Below, one piece after another: positions 1 through 8,508 of a stretch of 64,000 bases of DNA. The position numbers were made by a program, and so were the translations under genes. The notes below the pieces were generated by a model, which did not search any database, was not told the DNA's origin, and saw nothing but the letters and a program-made list of their open reading frames with translations. Location of the stretch: contig NZ_FZPD01000003.1 of assembly GCF_900188325.1 (NCBI RefSeq), positions 124,001 through 188,000 on the forward strand. Direction: 5' to 3'. This DNA is from Ekhidna lutea. Lineage in GTDB: Bacteria > Bacteroidota > Bacteroidia > Cytophagales > Cyclobacteriaceae. The stretch's first letter is position 1, and every line of letters starts with the position of its first letter.

Positions 1-1
1 A

Positions 2-304
2 AAAAAATACATCTCAAAATCCACGCTCGATCAGTTTAATGTCCGATATTTTGAGCATAATCGAAGAGGTCTTGGATGGGATAAAAAGGACGGGATAAAG
101 GATTCGGCTTCCTCTTTAGCCAGCGATCAAAGCTATGGGCATACGGGTTTTACCGGCACGATGGTTTGGGCAGATCCTCAGGAAAATTTAATTTATGTGT
201 TCCTTTCCAACCGCATATATCCGGATGCAAATAACTGGAAATTGGGAGAGTTAAATACCCGAACCCACATCCACGACATTATCTATCAGTCAATTCAGGA
301 TTGA
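2..304 (+). CDS. Serine beta-lactamase-family hydrolase, C-terminal fragment
   Basis: The window opens inside a gene; 100 codons and the stop remain. The fragment has the GLGWD segment and the HTGFTG motif followed by VWADPQENLIYVFLSNR, which is the third conserved box and final beta-strands of class C beta-lactamase / penicillin-binding-protein-like serine hydrolases. In many Bacteroidota this domain forms the C-terminus of a long protein whose N-terminus is a family 3 glycoside hydrolase, and that protein is often encoded just before bshA, as here. The upstream part is outside the window, so the fusion is an inference. The substrate is probably cell-wall or cell-surface material. Nothing looks degraded in the visible part. 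Confidence 0.75.
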   Translation, partial: KKYISKSTLDQFNVRYFEHNRRGLGWDKKDGIKDSASSLASDQSYGHTGFTGTMVWADPQENLIYVFLSNRIYPDANNWKLGELNTRTHIHDIIYQSIQD

Positions 305-363
305 AATTGAAACTTATTGAAGCCGGTAGCGGTTTAATCAACTTGAAGAAAAACACCTAATAA

Positions 364-1509
364 ATGAAGGTAGGAATTGTATGTTACCCCACTTATGGTG
401 GTAGTGGAGTTGTAGCCACAGAACTTGGGAAGTCTTTAGCCAAAAAAGGGCATGAAATCCACTTTATAACCTATTCCCAACCTACCCGATTGGATTTCTT
501 CAACCCGAATCTTTATTATCACGAAGTAAGCGTAAAGTCATACCCCCTTTTTCAATATCCTCCATACGAGCTTGCGCTGGCAAGTAAAATGGTAGATGTG
601 GTTTTAAATGAAAAGCTTGATTTGTTACATGTGCATTATGCGGTACCTCATGCATCCGCTGCATACATGGCACAGCAGATTTTAAAAACTAAAGGCTGTG
701 AAATTCCATTCATCACAACCCTTCATGGTACGGACATTACCATTGTTGGGAAGGATGCAACGAATGAACCAGTGGTTACATTTTCTATCAATAAATCCGA
801 TGGAGTGACAGCTGTATCCCAGGATTTAAAAAATGACACGCTTGAGCATTTTGATATCTCAGTTCCAATCGAAGTAATACCAAACTTCATTGATTTGGAG
901 CGTTTCAAGAAACAGCCCAAGGAACATTTTAAGAAAGCGATTTGTCCTAATGATGAGAAGTTGGTCGTTCATACATCAAACTTCAGGAAAGTGAAGCGTG
1001 TTGATGATGTGCTGAAAGTTTTTTGTGAGGTAAGAAAAGTAGTTCCGTCAAAGCTATTATTAATAGGAGATGGGCCTGAAAGAAAGAAGATGGAAGACAT
1101 GGCCAGGGATATTTGTACAGAAGATATTCGCTTCTTAGGGAAACTAGAAGCCGTAGAAGAGGTCCTTTCAGTAAGTGATTTGTTTTTGATGACATCAGAG
1201 AAGGAAAGTTTTGGTCTTGCGGCATTGGAAGCGATGGCATGTGAGGTGCCCGTTATTTCATCCAACGCGGGAGGTTTACCTGAGCTAAATAATGAGGGTA
1301 AATCAGGGTATGTATGTGAAATTGGAGATGTAGATACTATGGTAAAACGAGCCATACATATTTTGGACAATAAAAACCTGAGCACTTTCAAAAAGGGAGC
1401 TCTGGCAAGAGCAAAAGAATTTGATGTAAACAATGTTCTGCCAATGTATGAATCTTTTTATCAATCCGTTTTAGAGAAACATAAAAAATCATTATCAGAG
1501 AGTTTGTAA
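364..1509 (+). CDS. bshA: N-acetyl-alpha-D-glucosaminyl L-malate synthase BshA
   Basis: This is a GT4-family glycosyltransferase of 381 residues, the usual length for BshA. It catalyses the first step of bacillithiol synthesis, joining GlcNAc from UDP-GlcNAc to L-malate in the cytoplasm. The N-terminal Rossmann domain starts MKVGIVCYPTYGGSGVVA, the signature of this family; the C-terminal domain carries ESFGLAALEAMACEVPV, containing the EX7E nucleotide-sugar motif near residue 280. The start is the only ATG that keeps the whole N-terminal strand and lies 59 bases after the previous stop. BshB and BshC are not in the window. Bacillithiol is the expected low-molecular-weight thiol of such bacteria. 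Confidence 0.95.
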   Translation: MKVGIVCYPTYGGSGVVATELGKSLAKKGHEIHFITYSQPTRLDFFNPNLYYHEVSVKSYPLFQYPPYELALASKMVDVVLNEKLDLLHVHYAVPHASAAYMAQQILKTKGCEIPFITTLHGTDITIVGKDATNEPVVTFSINKSDGVTAVSQDLKNDTLEHFDISVPIEVIPNFIDLERFKKQPKEHFKKAICPNDEKLVVHTSNFRKVKRVDDVLKVFCEVRKVVPSKLLLIGDGPERKKMEDMARDICTEDIRFLGKLEAVEEVLSVSDLFLMTSEKESFGLAALEAMACEVPVISSNAGGLPELNNEGKSGYVCEIGDVDTMVKRAIHILDNKNLSTFKKGALARAKEFDVNNVLPMYESFYQSVLEKHKKSLSESL

Positions 1510-1538
1510 AAAATTAGGGTTTGTTTTCCCTAATTTTG
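1510..1538 (+). terminator. Perfect 10-bp hairpin after bshA, overlapping a -7-like box
   Basis: AAAATTAGGG (1510-1519) pairs perfectly with CCCTAATTTT (1528-1537) across an 8-base T-rich loop, directly after the bshA stop. The right arm also contains TAATTTTG (1531-1538), which fits the Bacteroidota -7 consensus TAnnTTTG and lies 20 bases before the next start codon. The element may end bshA transcripts, start the next gene, or both. There is no strong T-run beyond the stem. Confidence 0.5.
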
Positions 1539-1557
1539 CCGACAATTAAACGAAGCA

Positions 1558-2172
1558 ATGGAACTTAAGAATAAGCCACACGCCAAAGGAACAAAAGCAC
1601 TTTTCAAGAATAAATTCATGGAAAGGCTTACGAGAACGCATATAGCTATTCCGCTTGTTGTATTCTCTGTGATTTCCATAGGACTGATGGTCTATGGATT
1701 TCAGCAATCGTACTTAAACACTACAAATGCCATACTTCTGTTCATAGGTGGGTTTATGGGATTTACCCTAGTTGAGTATTTGATGCATCGGTTCGTTTTT
1801 CATTTAACTCCCTCTACTGAAAAGCGAGAAAAATTTGCTTACACGGTACATGGGGTTCATCATGACTACCCGAAAGACAAAGATCGGTTGGCCATGCCGA
1901 TCCCACTCAGCTTAACACTATCCACTGTCTTTTTCCTCTTGTTTCAATTAATCATGGGAGTCCATGTGTTTGCTTTTTTACCCGGCTTTTTGATGGGTTA
2001 TGCTTACTACTTATGGATTCACTATATGGTACATGCATATCAACCGCCTAAAAATTTCTGGAAAGTGCTTTGGGTGCATCACGGCATTCACCATTATAAA
2101 GATCCGGGAAATGCATTTGGCGTATCATCCCCATTCTGGGATGTAGTGTTTGGCACAATGCCTAAGAAATAA
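1558..2172 (+). CDS. Fatty acid hydroxylase / sterol desaturase superfamily membrane enzyme
   Basis: This 204-residue integral membrane protein belongs to the di-iron fatty acid hydroxylase superfamily. Its histidine boxes are HRFVFH (77-82), HGVHH (98-102), HYMVH (155-159) and HHGIHH (174-179), the spacing of the C-terminal catalytic domain of fatty acid 2-hydroxylases (FA2H/Scs7 type) without the cytochrome b5 domain. Hydrophobic segments lie near residues 28-48, 57-74 and 116-153. Such enzymes in sphingolipid-producing Bacteroidota plausibly 2-hydroxylate the N-acyl chain of sphingolipids, but other lipid substrates cannot be excluded from sequence. The spacing to bshA and the intervening hairpin suggest a separate transcript. 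Confidence 0.85.
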   Translation: MELKNKPHAKGTKALFKNKFMERLTRTHIAIPLVVFSVISIGLMVYGFQQSYLNTTNAILLFIGGFMGFTLVEYLMHRFVFHLTPSTEKREKFAYTVHGVHHDYPKDKDRLAMPIPLSLTLSTVFFLLFQLIMGVHVFAFLPGFLMGYAYYLWIHYMVHAYQPPKNFWKVLWVHHGIHHYKDPGNAFGVSSPFWDVVFGTMPKK

Positions 2173-2334
2173 TTACTTATTTTCTTTCTTATTCTTCTTG
2201 GCAGCCTTTTTTGCCTCTCTGGCTTTTCGCTTTTCTGGGGAGGCAGGTTCTAGCGTGGCTTTAAACAAAAAATCCCTTGTTCCCCAAAATAAACTGGTGA
2301 TTAATGTTGCGAATATGGGTCTTCTACCGGGCAT
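2173..2334 (-). CDS. Small basic-tailed hypothetical protein (53 aa)
   Basis: A 53-residue minus-strand frame starts at ATG (2332-2334) and ends exactly against the stop of the hydroxylase gene, convergent with it. The N-terminal half, MPGRRPIFATLITSLFWGTR, is mildly hydrophobic; the C-terminal half is a Lys/Ala-rich charged helix with KRKAREAKKAAKKNKK. The opposite strand also has an open frame here, but its composition is Phe/Leu-rich and looks like the complement of a basic helix. I do not recognise a family. The frame fills an otherwise empty gap and has a sensible start, so I list it as possible. Confidence 0.4.
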   Translation of the reverse strand: MPGRRPIFATLITSLFWGTRDFLFKATLEPASPEKRKAREAKKAAKKNKKENK

Positions 2335-2438
2335 AGTTTGTTAAAAATCTAACGTTAATTTAACGCAAAAAATTCTCATTTACATATTCCTTCAACGGAA
2401 GGAAATCATTCTTGTCGGTTTTTAGTTAAGTTAATGCT

Positions 2439-3536
2439 ATGATCGGATACCGATTTACTGAATTTATACCCGAGAAAAATCCAGAGCAGACCACCTTTGA
2501 TAATCTGCTCAATATTTTTCTTCAACTACTTGTCATCACCTCCGGAGATGTCAATGAGGCACTGAGCTGGCTAACCAACCTGGACAGAGAGCATTCAATC
2601 TCAACCGCTGATTATGGGATAGGAGATTTTATAGATGACCTTAAAAATAAAGGTTACATCGATGATAAAAACGAGAAAGGTGAGTTTAGAATCACTGCCA
2701 AAAGTGAGCAGGAAATAAGGAAAAGCGCACTCGAAGAAATCTTCGGTAAGCTGAAGAAATCTGGTAAAGGCAGTCATAAAACGGATCACACAGGAATAGG
2801 GGATGAGATTACCTCTGATTATCGCGAGTTTCAATTTGGCGACTCACTCGAGCAAATTGAAATGACTGAAAGTCTACGTAATGCACAAATCAATCATGGC
2901 TTAAATGATCTAACACTCACCGAGAATGATCTTGAGATTCGGGAGCGGGAATATAAAACGCAGACATCCACGGTACTGATGATCGACATTAGTCACTCCA
3001 TGATACTTTATGGGGAAGATCGGATCACACCAGCGAAAAAGGTAGCAATGGCTTTGGCTGAGCTGGTGAAAAGAAAGTATCCAAAAGATACCCTTGATGT
3101 AATTGTCTTTGGCAATGACGCCTGGCAGATTGAAGTCAAAGATTTACCGTATTTAAACGTAGGTCCATTTCATACCAACACGGTTGCTGGCCTGGAACTT
3201 GCGATGGATTTACTCCGCAGAAGGAAAAACAAAAACAAACAGATTTTTATGATCACTGATGGCAAACCTACTTGCCTGAAAGAGGGAATTAAATATTATA
3301 AAAACAGCTTCGGGCTTGATCCGAAAATTTTAAATGAAACGCTAAACCTAGCTGCACAGTGTCGCAGGATTAAAATCCCGATCACAACCTTTATGATAGC
3401 TTCTGACCCATATCTTCAGGAGTTTGTGAGAGAGTTTACAGAAGTGAACAATGGCAATGCGTATTACAGCAGTTTGCAGGGGTTGGGTAATCTCATTTTT
3501 GAGGATTATCGCAGAAATAGAAGAAAAAATCTTTAG
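2439..3536 (+). CDS. VWA-domain protein (partner of a MoxR-like AAA ATPase)
   Basis: A 365-residue cytoplasmic protein with no signal peptide. Residues 1-175 are a helical, charged region. A von Willebrand factor A domain follows at about 176-350, with an intact MIDAS site: D183-I-S185-H-S187, a Thr in the HTNT segment, and Asp in the ITDGKPT loop. VWA proteins of this kind work with an AAA ATPase of the MoxR/ChlI group, binding a metal-dependent target while the ATPase remodels it; the next gene encodes that ATPase. The start ATG at 2439 follows a 94-base leader. The target is unknown. Confidence 0.85.
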   Translation: MIGYRFTEFIPEKNPEQTTFDNLLNIFLQLLVITSGDVNEALSWLTNLDREHSISTADYGIGDFIDDLKNKGYIDDKNEKGEFRITAKSEQEIRKSALEEIFGKLKKSGKGSHKTDHTGIGDEITSDYREFQFGDSLEQIEMTESLRNAQINHGLNDLTLTENDLEIREREYKTQTSTVLMIDISHSMILYGEDRITPAKKVAMALAELVKRKYPKDTLDVIVFGNDAWQIEVKDLPYLNVGPFHTNTVAGLELAMDLLRRRKNKNKQIFMITDGKPTCLKEGIKYYKNSFGLDPKILNETLNLAAQCRRIKIPITTFMIASDPYLQEFVREFTEVNNGNAYYSSLQGLGNLIFEDYRRNRRKNL

Positions 3537-3565
3537 TGCCATTCGCACATTGAAAAAAATTATTG

Positions 3566-5071
3566 ATGAAATACCAGGATTTAAATGCTGAGCAAAAGAC
3601 TCGGATCAGTACGTTAGGAGAATTAAAAAATACAGGATATGGATCGCAATCCATAAAAGAAGAGCTGCGCAACAACCTGATCAAAACGAAGCGTGCAGGC
3701 GAAAATATTTTTGAGGGAATATGGGGCTATGAAGACTCAGTAATTCCTGATGTCGAACGCGCCATCCTTTCTCGTCACAACATTAACTTTTTAGGATTGA
3801 GAGGCCAGGCAAAAACCCGAATGGCACGAATGATGACGCGATTGCTGGATGAGTACATTCCGGTGATAAAAGACGCTCCGCTCAATGACGATCCACTTAA
3901 TCCCATTTCAAAATTTGCGCGGGATCAAGTAAATGAACTCGGTGAAGATACACCCATTGGTTGGATGCATCGAGATGAGCGTTACACGGAAAAGCTGGCA
4001 ACACCTGATGTGACCATTGCTGATTTGATTGGTGATGTAGATCCCATTAAAGCAGCCAGTTTAAAACTTCCTTATTCCGATGAGCGTGTGATTCACTTTG
4101 GGTTGGTACCAAGATCACATCGGGGGATTTTCGTCATCAACGAGCTACCTGATTTGCAAGCCAGGATTCAGGTAGCACTTTTTAACATTCTTCAGGAGGG
4201 AGATATTCAAATCAGAGGATTCAAATTAAGAATGCCTCTGGATGTGCAGTTTGTTTTTACTGCTAACCCTGAGGATTATACGAATCGGGGATCGATTGTA
4301 ACACCATTAAAAGACCGGATCGATAGTCAGATCATCACACACTATCCATCATCGATTGATATAGGGAAGAAGATCACCAAACAAGAAGCAATTCTGGCTA
4401 AGGAACAGCAGGACAATATTGAGATTTTCGATCTAGCCAAAGACCTGATTGAACAAATCGCAATTGAAGCAAGAGATAGTGAATATGTGGATGCGAAAAG
4501 TGGGGTGTCCGCTCGCTTGACTATTTCCGCTTATGAAAATCTAGTCAGTGCCTGTGAGCGCCGGATGCTTATCAGTGGTGAGGCTAAAGCCAATGTTCGA
4601 TTAACTGATTTTATCGGGGTGATTCCTGCCATTACAGGAAAGGTGGAGCTTGTCTATGAAGGAGAGCAAGAAGGGCCTGGAATTGTGGCCAACAATCTGG
4701 TTGGAAAAGCCATCCGTTCACAATTCATCAACTACTTTCCTGATCCGGAAAAGGAACGTAAAAAAGAAAAAGGGAACACTTATGAGCCGATCAAAGAATG
4801 GTTCGAAAAAGGAAACATGGTAGACCTGATTTTTGACGCGAAGGAGAAAGATTACCAGAAAGAACTAAAGGAGATTCCCGGCTTAGAAAAGCTCGTAGAT
4901 AAGTACCAGAAAACTTCTCATGAAGGGTTTAAGTACTTTTTGATGGAATTCGCGTTATTTGGATTAGCGGAATATAGCATGCTCAGCAAGCATCAGCTGG
5001 AGCAAGGCATGCAGTTCAAAGATTTATTTACAAGCATGTTTTCCATGCCGGAAATGGGGGATGATGAATGA
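3566..5071 (+). CDS. MoxR / magnesium-chelatase-like AAA ATPase
   Basis: A 501-residue AAA+ ATPase. The P-loop is GLRGQAKT (about residues 77-84); the Walker B region reads GIFVINELPDL, with Asn-Glu rather than the usual Asp-Glu, which I believe is normal for this branch. The downstream FTANPEDYTNRG segment holds sensor 1. The C-terminal 150 residues are helical and unassigned. The open frame continues three bases upstream through a TTG, but ATG at 3566 is preferred, 29 bases after the VWA stop. Pairing with the VWA gene suggests a chelatase-like or chaperone-like pair that remodels a protein complex or inserts a cofactor. The name magnesium chelatase is structural only; no porphyrin genes are nearby. 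Confidence 0.85.
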   Translation: MKYQDLNAEQKTRISTLGELKNTGYGSQSIKEELRNNLIKTKRAGENIFEGIWGYEDSVIPDVERAILSRHNINFLGLRGQAKTRMARMMTRLLDEYIPVIKDAPLNDDPLNPISKFARDQVNELGEDTPIGWMHRDERYTEKLATPDVTIADLIGDVDPIKAASLKLPYSDERVIHFGLVPRSHRGIFVINELPDLQARIQVALFNILQEGDIQIRGFKLRMPLDVQFVFTANPEDYTNRGSIVTPLKDRIDSQIITHYPSSIDIGKKITKQEAILAKEQQDNIEIFDLAKDLIEQIAIEARDSEYVDAKSGVSARLTISAYENLVSACERRMLISGEAKANVRLTDFIGVIPAITGKVELVYEGEQEGPGIVANNLVGKAIRSQFINYFPDPEKERKKEKGNTYEPIKEWFEKGNMVDLIFDAKEKDYQKELKEIPGLEKLVDKYQKTSHEGFKYFLMEFALFGLAEYSMLSKHQLEQGMQFKDLFTSMFSMPEMGDDE

Positions 5072-5711
5072 GAAGGTCAAAGAAGCACTTAAGTTAATTC
5101 GACAAGGAGAAGGCCAGTTTGTAGAGTTTAAGAACAAGGCGAAGTTTCCAGAGAAGATCATTCGTGAAGTGGTTGCTTTTGCCAACTCCAGTGGAGGTCA
5201 TTTATTTATTGGAGTTAACGATAATGGATCACTGGCGGGCTTAAAATACCCTGAAGACGAGGAGTATGTTTTAACCAAAGCAATTGCAGAACTGTGCAGG
5301 CCGGCTATCAATTTCACCGTTGATTTATTGCAAGTGAAAGAAGACAAAGAGATTCTTCATTACCACATACCCGAAAGTAAAGACAAACCTCATTTTGCAT
5401 TTCTTGAAAAGAAGCATCGTTATGGAAAAGCATTTGTGCGATCAGCAGATCACTCCATACAGGCTAGTTATGAAGTGAGGCAGATTTTAAAGAGAAGCAA
5501 GAGAGCGCATCAACCCATAGAATTTGAAGAAAAAACAAAACAGCTATTTCAATACTTTGAAAGTCACCCAGGGATTACGTTGAGTGAGTATATTGAATTA
5601 AGCGGCCTGAATAAAAAGCTTGCTTCTAATAAGTTAATCCATTTGGCTTTATCCGGTGCTTTAAAAATTGAGCCAAAGGAAGGTGGTGATATCTTCATGC
5701 CTACCGAATAA
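5061..5711 (+). CDS. AlbA_2 (Schlafen-type) domain protein with winged-helix tail
   Basis: A 216-residue protein starting 11 bases inside the AAA gene (ATGATG, either ATG usable), so it is translationally coupled to it. Residues about 12-130 form an AlbA_2 / divergent AAA_4 domain: GEGQFVEFKNKA at the start, then the core FANSSGGHLFIGVNDNG. Residues about 150-216 look like a winged helix (HPGITLSEYIELSGLNKKLASNKL). AlbA_2 proteins bind nucleic acid or nucleotides and often act as regulators or RNA-processing factors. Its place behind VWA and AAA genes suggests it regulates or is a substrate of that pair, which is inference only. Confidence 0.75.
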   Translation: MMNEKVKEALKLIRQGEGQFVEFKNKAKFPEKIIREVVAFANSSGGHLFIGVNDNGSLAGLKYPEDEEYVLTKAIAELCRPAINFTVDLLQVKEDKEILHYHIPESKDKPHFAFLEKKHRYGKAFVRSADHSIQASYEVRQILKRSKRAHQPIEFEEKTKQLFQYFESHPGITLSEYIELSGLNKKLASNKLIHLALSGALKIEPKEGGDIFMPTE

Positions 5712-5730
5712 TTTTCTTCAAATTCTATCT

Positions 5731-5757
5731 GTTTCACTTCTTTTTTTCAAGTGAAAC
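5731..5757. promoter_or_regulatory. Perfect 9-bp inverted repeat between the AlbA_2 gene and phoH
   Basis: GTTTCACTT (5731-5739) and AAGTGAAAC (5749-5757) are perfect inverted copies around CTTTTTTTC. It lies 20 bases after the AlbA_2 stop and about 50 bases before phoH. It could be a weak terminator or an operator; the T-run is in the loop rather than after the stem, which is unlike a standard intrinsic terminator. Confidence 0.45.
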
Positions 5758-5805
5758 TCCAATATTACAGATGATCCTCATCGGAACTATAAACCGCTAA
5801 TCCGT

Positions 5806-7143
5806 ATGGCTAAATCCTCCAGACAGAAAAAGATTTTCATTCTCGATACCTCAGTTATTCTTTACTCTCACGATTCCATTCTCAATTTTGCGGAGCACGA
5901 TGTGGGGATTCCCATTACTGTTTTGGAAGAGCTAGACCAGTTTAAGAAGGGAAATGACACAAAGAACTTTGAGGCCAGGGAATTTATCCGGCTGCTAGAT
6001 CGATTAGCTAAGGATCATAGCCTTCAAGACTGGATTCCATTAAATGGAAAAACAAAAGGTTGCTTTAAGGTCATAATGGATTCTGACAGTACGCTCGATG
6101 CTACCCAGGTTTTCAACGATGGCAAAAATGATCACCGCATATTAAATGCCGCGCTTACGATTAAAGAGCAAGAGCCAAAGCGAAAAGTCATCCTGGTTTC
6201 AAAGGACATCAACCTGCGTTTGAAAGCGAAATCCCTTGAGTTGCCTGCTGAGGATTACGAGACCGGTAAAATCAAAAATGTCAATACGCTCACCACTGGA
6301 AAAACTGAACTCGAAGACATTAATTCAGAACACATCGATGAACTATTCAAGAGGAATGTGATAGATCGAAAGAAAATCCTGAAGCGTAAGAAATTTCCGG
6401 CCAACAACTATTTTATTCTTAAGAGCGAGAAAAATTCTGTGCTAGGGTATTACAATCCTATTGAGGATACAGTTGAAAAGGTGGAAAAGCAGATGGTCTA
6501 CGGGATCAAGCCAAAAAATGCCGAACAAACTTTTGCAATGCATGCCATCTTAAATCCGGAGATCAAGCTAGTCAGCATCAATGGAGTTGCAGGGACAGGT
6601 AAAACGCTTTTGGCGTTAGCATCTGCGCTGGAACAAAGGCGGAATTATAAGCAGATCTATTTGGCAAGGCCTATCGTGCCGTTGAGCAATAAAGACATTG
6701 GATATCTGCCTGGTGACATCAAATCAAAGCTAAATCCTTACATGGAGCCACTATGGGACAACTTGAAATTCATCCAGCATCAGTTCAAGGAAAATGACAA
6801 GGAGTTTACCCGTATTTCTGACATGGTGACTCAGGAAAAGCTGATGATTACTCCATTAGCATATATCCGTGGTAGAAGCTTATCAAACATCTTTTTCATT
6901 GTTGATGAGGCACAAAATCTAACGCCACATGAAATAAAAACCATAATTACGCGTGCAGGTGAAAACACAAAAATCATTTTTACGGGAGATATTTATCAGA
7001 TTGACACGCCTTATCTGGATTCACAATCCAATGGCTTATCCTATTTGATTGACCGTATAAAAGATCATCCGATGTTCGCACATATCACGCTCGAAAAAGG
7101 TGAAAGATCCGAGCTTGCTAACCTTGCAAATGAATTATTGTAA
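5806..7143 (+). CDS. PhoH-family ATPase with N-terminal PIN domain
   Basis: A 445-residue PhoH2-type protein. Residues 7-135 are a PIN nuclease domain: FILDTSVILYS carries the first acidic residue and later Asp residues lie in the DSTLD and GKNDHRI segments. The PhoH ATPase domain follows, with Walker A GVAGTGKT near residues 260-267 and Walker B FFIVDEAQN. PIN-PhoH proteins of this type (YlaK/PhoH2) are RNA unwinding and cleaving enzymes in the few cases studied. Here it stands alone, without an antitoxin-like gene upstream. The following gene overlaps its stop by one base. Confidence 0.9.
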   Translation: MAKSSRQKKIFILDTSVILYSHDSILNFAEHDVGIPITVLEELDQFKKGNDTKNFEAREFIRLLDRLAKDHSLQDWIPLNGKTKGCFKVIMDSDSTLDATQVFNDGKNDHRILNAALTIKEQEPKRKVILVSKDINLRLKAKSLELPAEDYETGKIKNVNTLTTGKTELEDINSEHIDELFKRNVIDRKKILKRKKFPANNYFILKSEKNSVLGYYNPIEDTVEKVEKQMVYGIKPKNAEQTFAMHAILNPEIKLVSINGVAGTGKTLLALASALEQRRNYKQIYLARPIVPLSNKDIGYLPGDIKSKLNPYMEPLWDNLKFIQHQFKENDKEFTRISDMVTQEKLMITPLAYIRGRSLSNIFFIVDEAQNLTPHEIKTIITRAGENTKIIFTGDIYQIDTPYLDSQSNGLSYLIDRIKDHPMFAHITLEKGERSELANLANELL

Positions 7144-7703
7144 TGCCTTTTATTGACACCATTCAACCAGAACAAGCCGAAGGACAATTAAAGGAAATAT
7201 ATGATGGCTTGATCAAGAGTCGGGGGAAAATAGCTGAGGTGCATAAAATCCAGTCATTGAACCCAGAGTCAATTACCAATCACATGGATTTGTACATGAC
7301 CATTATGTTTGGAAAATCGCCCCTGAGGAGGGTGCAAAGGGAGATGATGGCTGTTATTGTATCTATTTCCAATAAATGTGAGTACTGTCAGATCCATCAT
7401 CTAGAGGCAGTAAAAAATTTCTGGAAGGATGACGAGAAGCTAAAAGCTTTTCAGGCAGATTTCGAAAACGCCCCATTGAATGACCGTGAAAAAGCACTTT
7501 GTAGGTTTGCAAAAGCATTAACGGAAACACCTGAAAAATCAAATGATGCAGGCCTTGTAAACCCTCTTAAAAACGCTGGATTCAATGACCGTGAAATTCT
7601 GGATGCAACGCTGGTCATTGCCTACTTCAATTTTGTAAATCGGATTGTGTTAGGCCTTGGTGTTAGTCTTGAAGAAAATCCTGGAGGATACAAGTATGAA
7701 TAA
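7143..7703 (+). CDS. AhpD-like peroxidase-related protein (carboxymuconolactone decarboxylase family)
   Basis: A 186-residue, all-helical protein with the AhpD-type redox motif CEYCQIHH (Cys79, Cys82, His86). It matches the uncharacterised peroxidase-related branch of the carboxymuconolactone decarboxylase superfamily. The two cysteines would cycle between thiol and disulfide to reduce peroxides, with an unknown electron donor. Its ATG overlaps the phoH TAA (TAATG), so it is probably co-translated with phoH. No AhpC gene is present nearby. Confidence 0.85.
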   Translation: MPFIDTIQPEQAEGQLKEIYDGLIKSRGKIAEVHKIQSLNPESITNHMDLYMTIMFGKSPLRRVQREMMAVIVSISNKCEYCQIHHLEAVKNFWKDDEKLKAFQADFENAPLNDREKALCRFAKALTETPEKSNDAGLVNPLKNAGFNDREILDATLVIAYFNFVNRIVLGLGVSLEENPGGYKYE

Positions 7704-7758
7704 TGCATCCAAATTCGTTGGATTTCGTTAGGTTTAGCTTGTCAAAAAATTCAAATAA

Positions 7759-8421
7759 ATGATCAACTTAAAGGACGTTAGCAAATTCATCGAATCTAAA
7801 TATCAGCGCACTTTCATTTTGAAAGGGGTAGATCTGGAAATCAAAGAGGGTGAATTTGTCAGTATTATGGGGCCTTCCGGTTCCGGTAAATCAACATTAC
7901 TCAACATCATAGGCATGTTGGATAAGCCCTCCGAAGGAGAGTATTATTTCATGGATGAGCCCGTTCACAAACTTCGGGAAAAACGTATTTCAAGAATTCA
8001 CAAGGAACATATTGGGTTTATTTTCCAGGCTTACCATCTCATTGATGAGCTCACGGTTTATGAAAACATCGAAACGCCACTGATTTATAGGGGTGTAAAA
8101 GGAAAGGAACGAGCCAGCATGATCGCAGAAATGCTGGATAAGTTCAAAATGGTCGCTAAAAAGGATCTGTTTCCAGAGCAGCTTTCAGGAGGGCAACAAC
8201 AGTTGGTTGGTGTTGTTCGAGCCATCATTGGTAAGCCAAAACTGCTTTTAGCTGATGAGCCGACAGGTAATCTTCATTCTACACAAGGTGAGGAGGTAAT
8301 GGATGTGTTGAAACAGCTTCACAAGGAAGGAATGACGATCGTCCAGGTAACACACAATGAAAAATTTGCAGAGTATGGCTCTCGAATTATACAGCTTGAG
8401 GATGGCCGTGTAATGGATTAA
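7759..8421 (+). CDS. ABC transporter ATP-binding protein, LolD/MacB-like, no permease adjacent
   Basis: A 220-residue ATPase of the LolD/MacB group: Walker A GPSGSGKS (38-45), Q-loop FIFQAYHL, signature LSGGQQQ (142-148), Walker B LLLADE (162-167) and H-loop VTHNE. The residue after the signature is Leu149 instead of the Arg found in most of the family, and the next positions read VGVVRA rather than VAIARA, so the signature helix is atypical. No FtsX-type permease is next to it; three such permeases lacking their own ATPase lie near 56-64 kb, but any partnership is speculation. Confidence 0.85.
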   Translation: MINLKDVSKFIESKYQRTFILKGVDLEIKEGEFVSIMGPSGSGKSTLLNIIGMLDKPSEGEYYFMDEPVHKLREKRISRIHKEHIGFIFQAYHLIDELTVYENIETPLIYRGVKGKERASMIAEMLDKFKMVAKKDLFPEQLSGGQQQLVGVVRAIIGKPKLLLADEPTGNLHSTQGEEVMDVLKQLHKEGMTIVQVTHNEKFAEYGSRIIQLEDGRVMD

Positions 8422-8436
8422 AATAGAAAATCATGG

Positions 8437-8469
8437 TTTGACAGTTGGTTACCAAAATGTCTATCTTTG
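8437..8469 (+). promoter_or_regulatory. Bacteroidota-type promoter before the mechanosensitive channel gene
   Basis: TTTG at 8437-8440 and TATCTTTG at 8462-8469 match the -33 TTTG and -7 TAnnTTTG consensus with a 21-base spacer, within the usual 17-23. The start codon lies 39 bases downstream. Confidence 0.6.
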
Positions 8470-8508
8470 GATTAAGAGAAGATTATTTTTAACAAAACCA
8501 ATTTAACC

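Noticed and set aside
969-1433. 154-residue minus-strand frame inside bshA
   Set aside because: Lies wholly inside a clear glycosyltransferase gene; Ser/Pro/Thr-rich composition is typical of an antisense shadow.
2150-2344. 64-residue plus-strand frame after the hydroxylase
   Set aside because: It overlaps the hydroxylase end, has Phe/Leu-rich composition that looks like the complement of a basic helix, and has no start signal of its own. The minus-strand frame at 2173-2334 is the better candidate.
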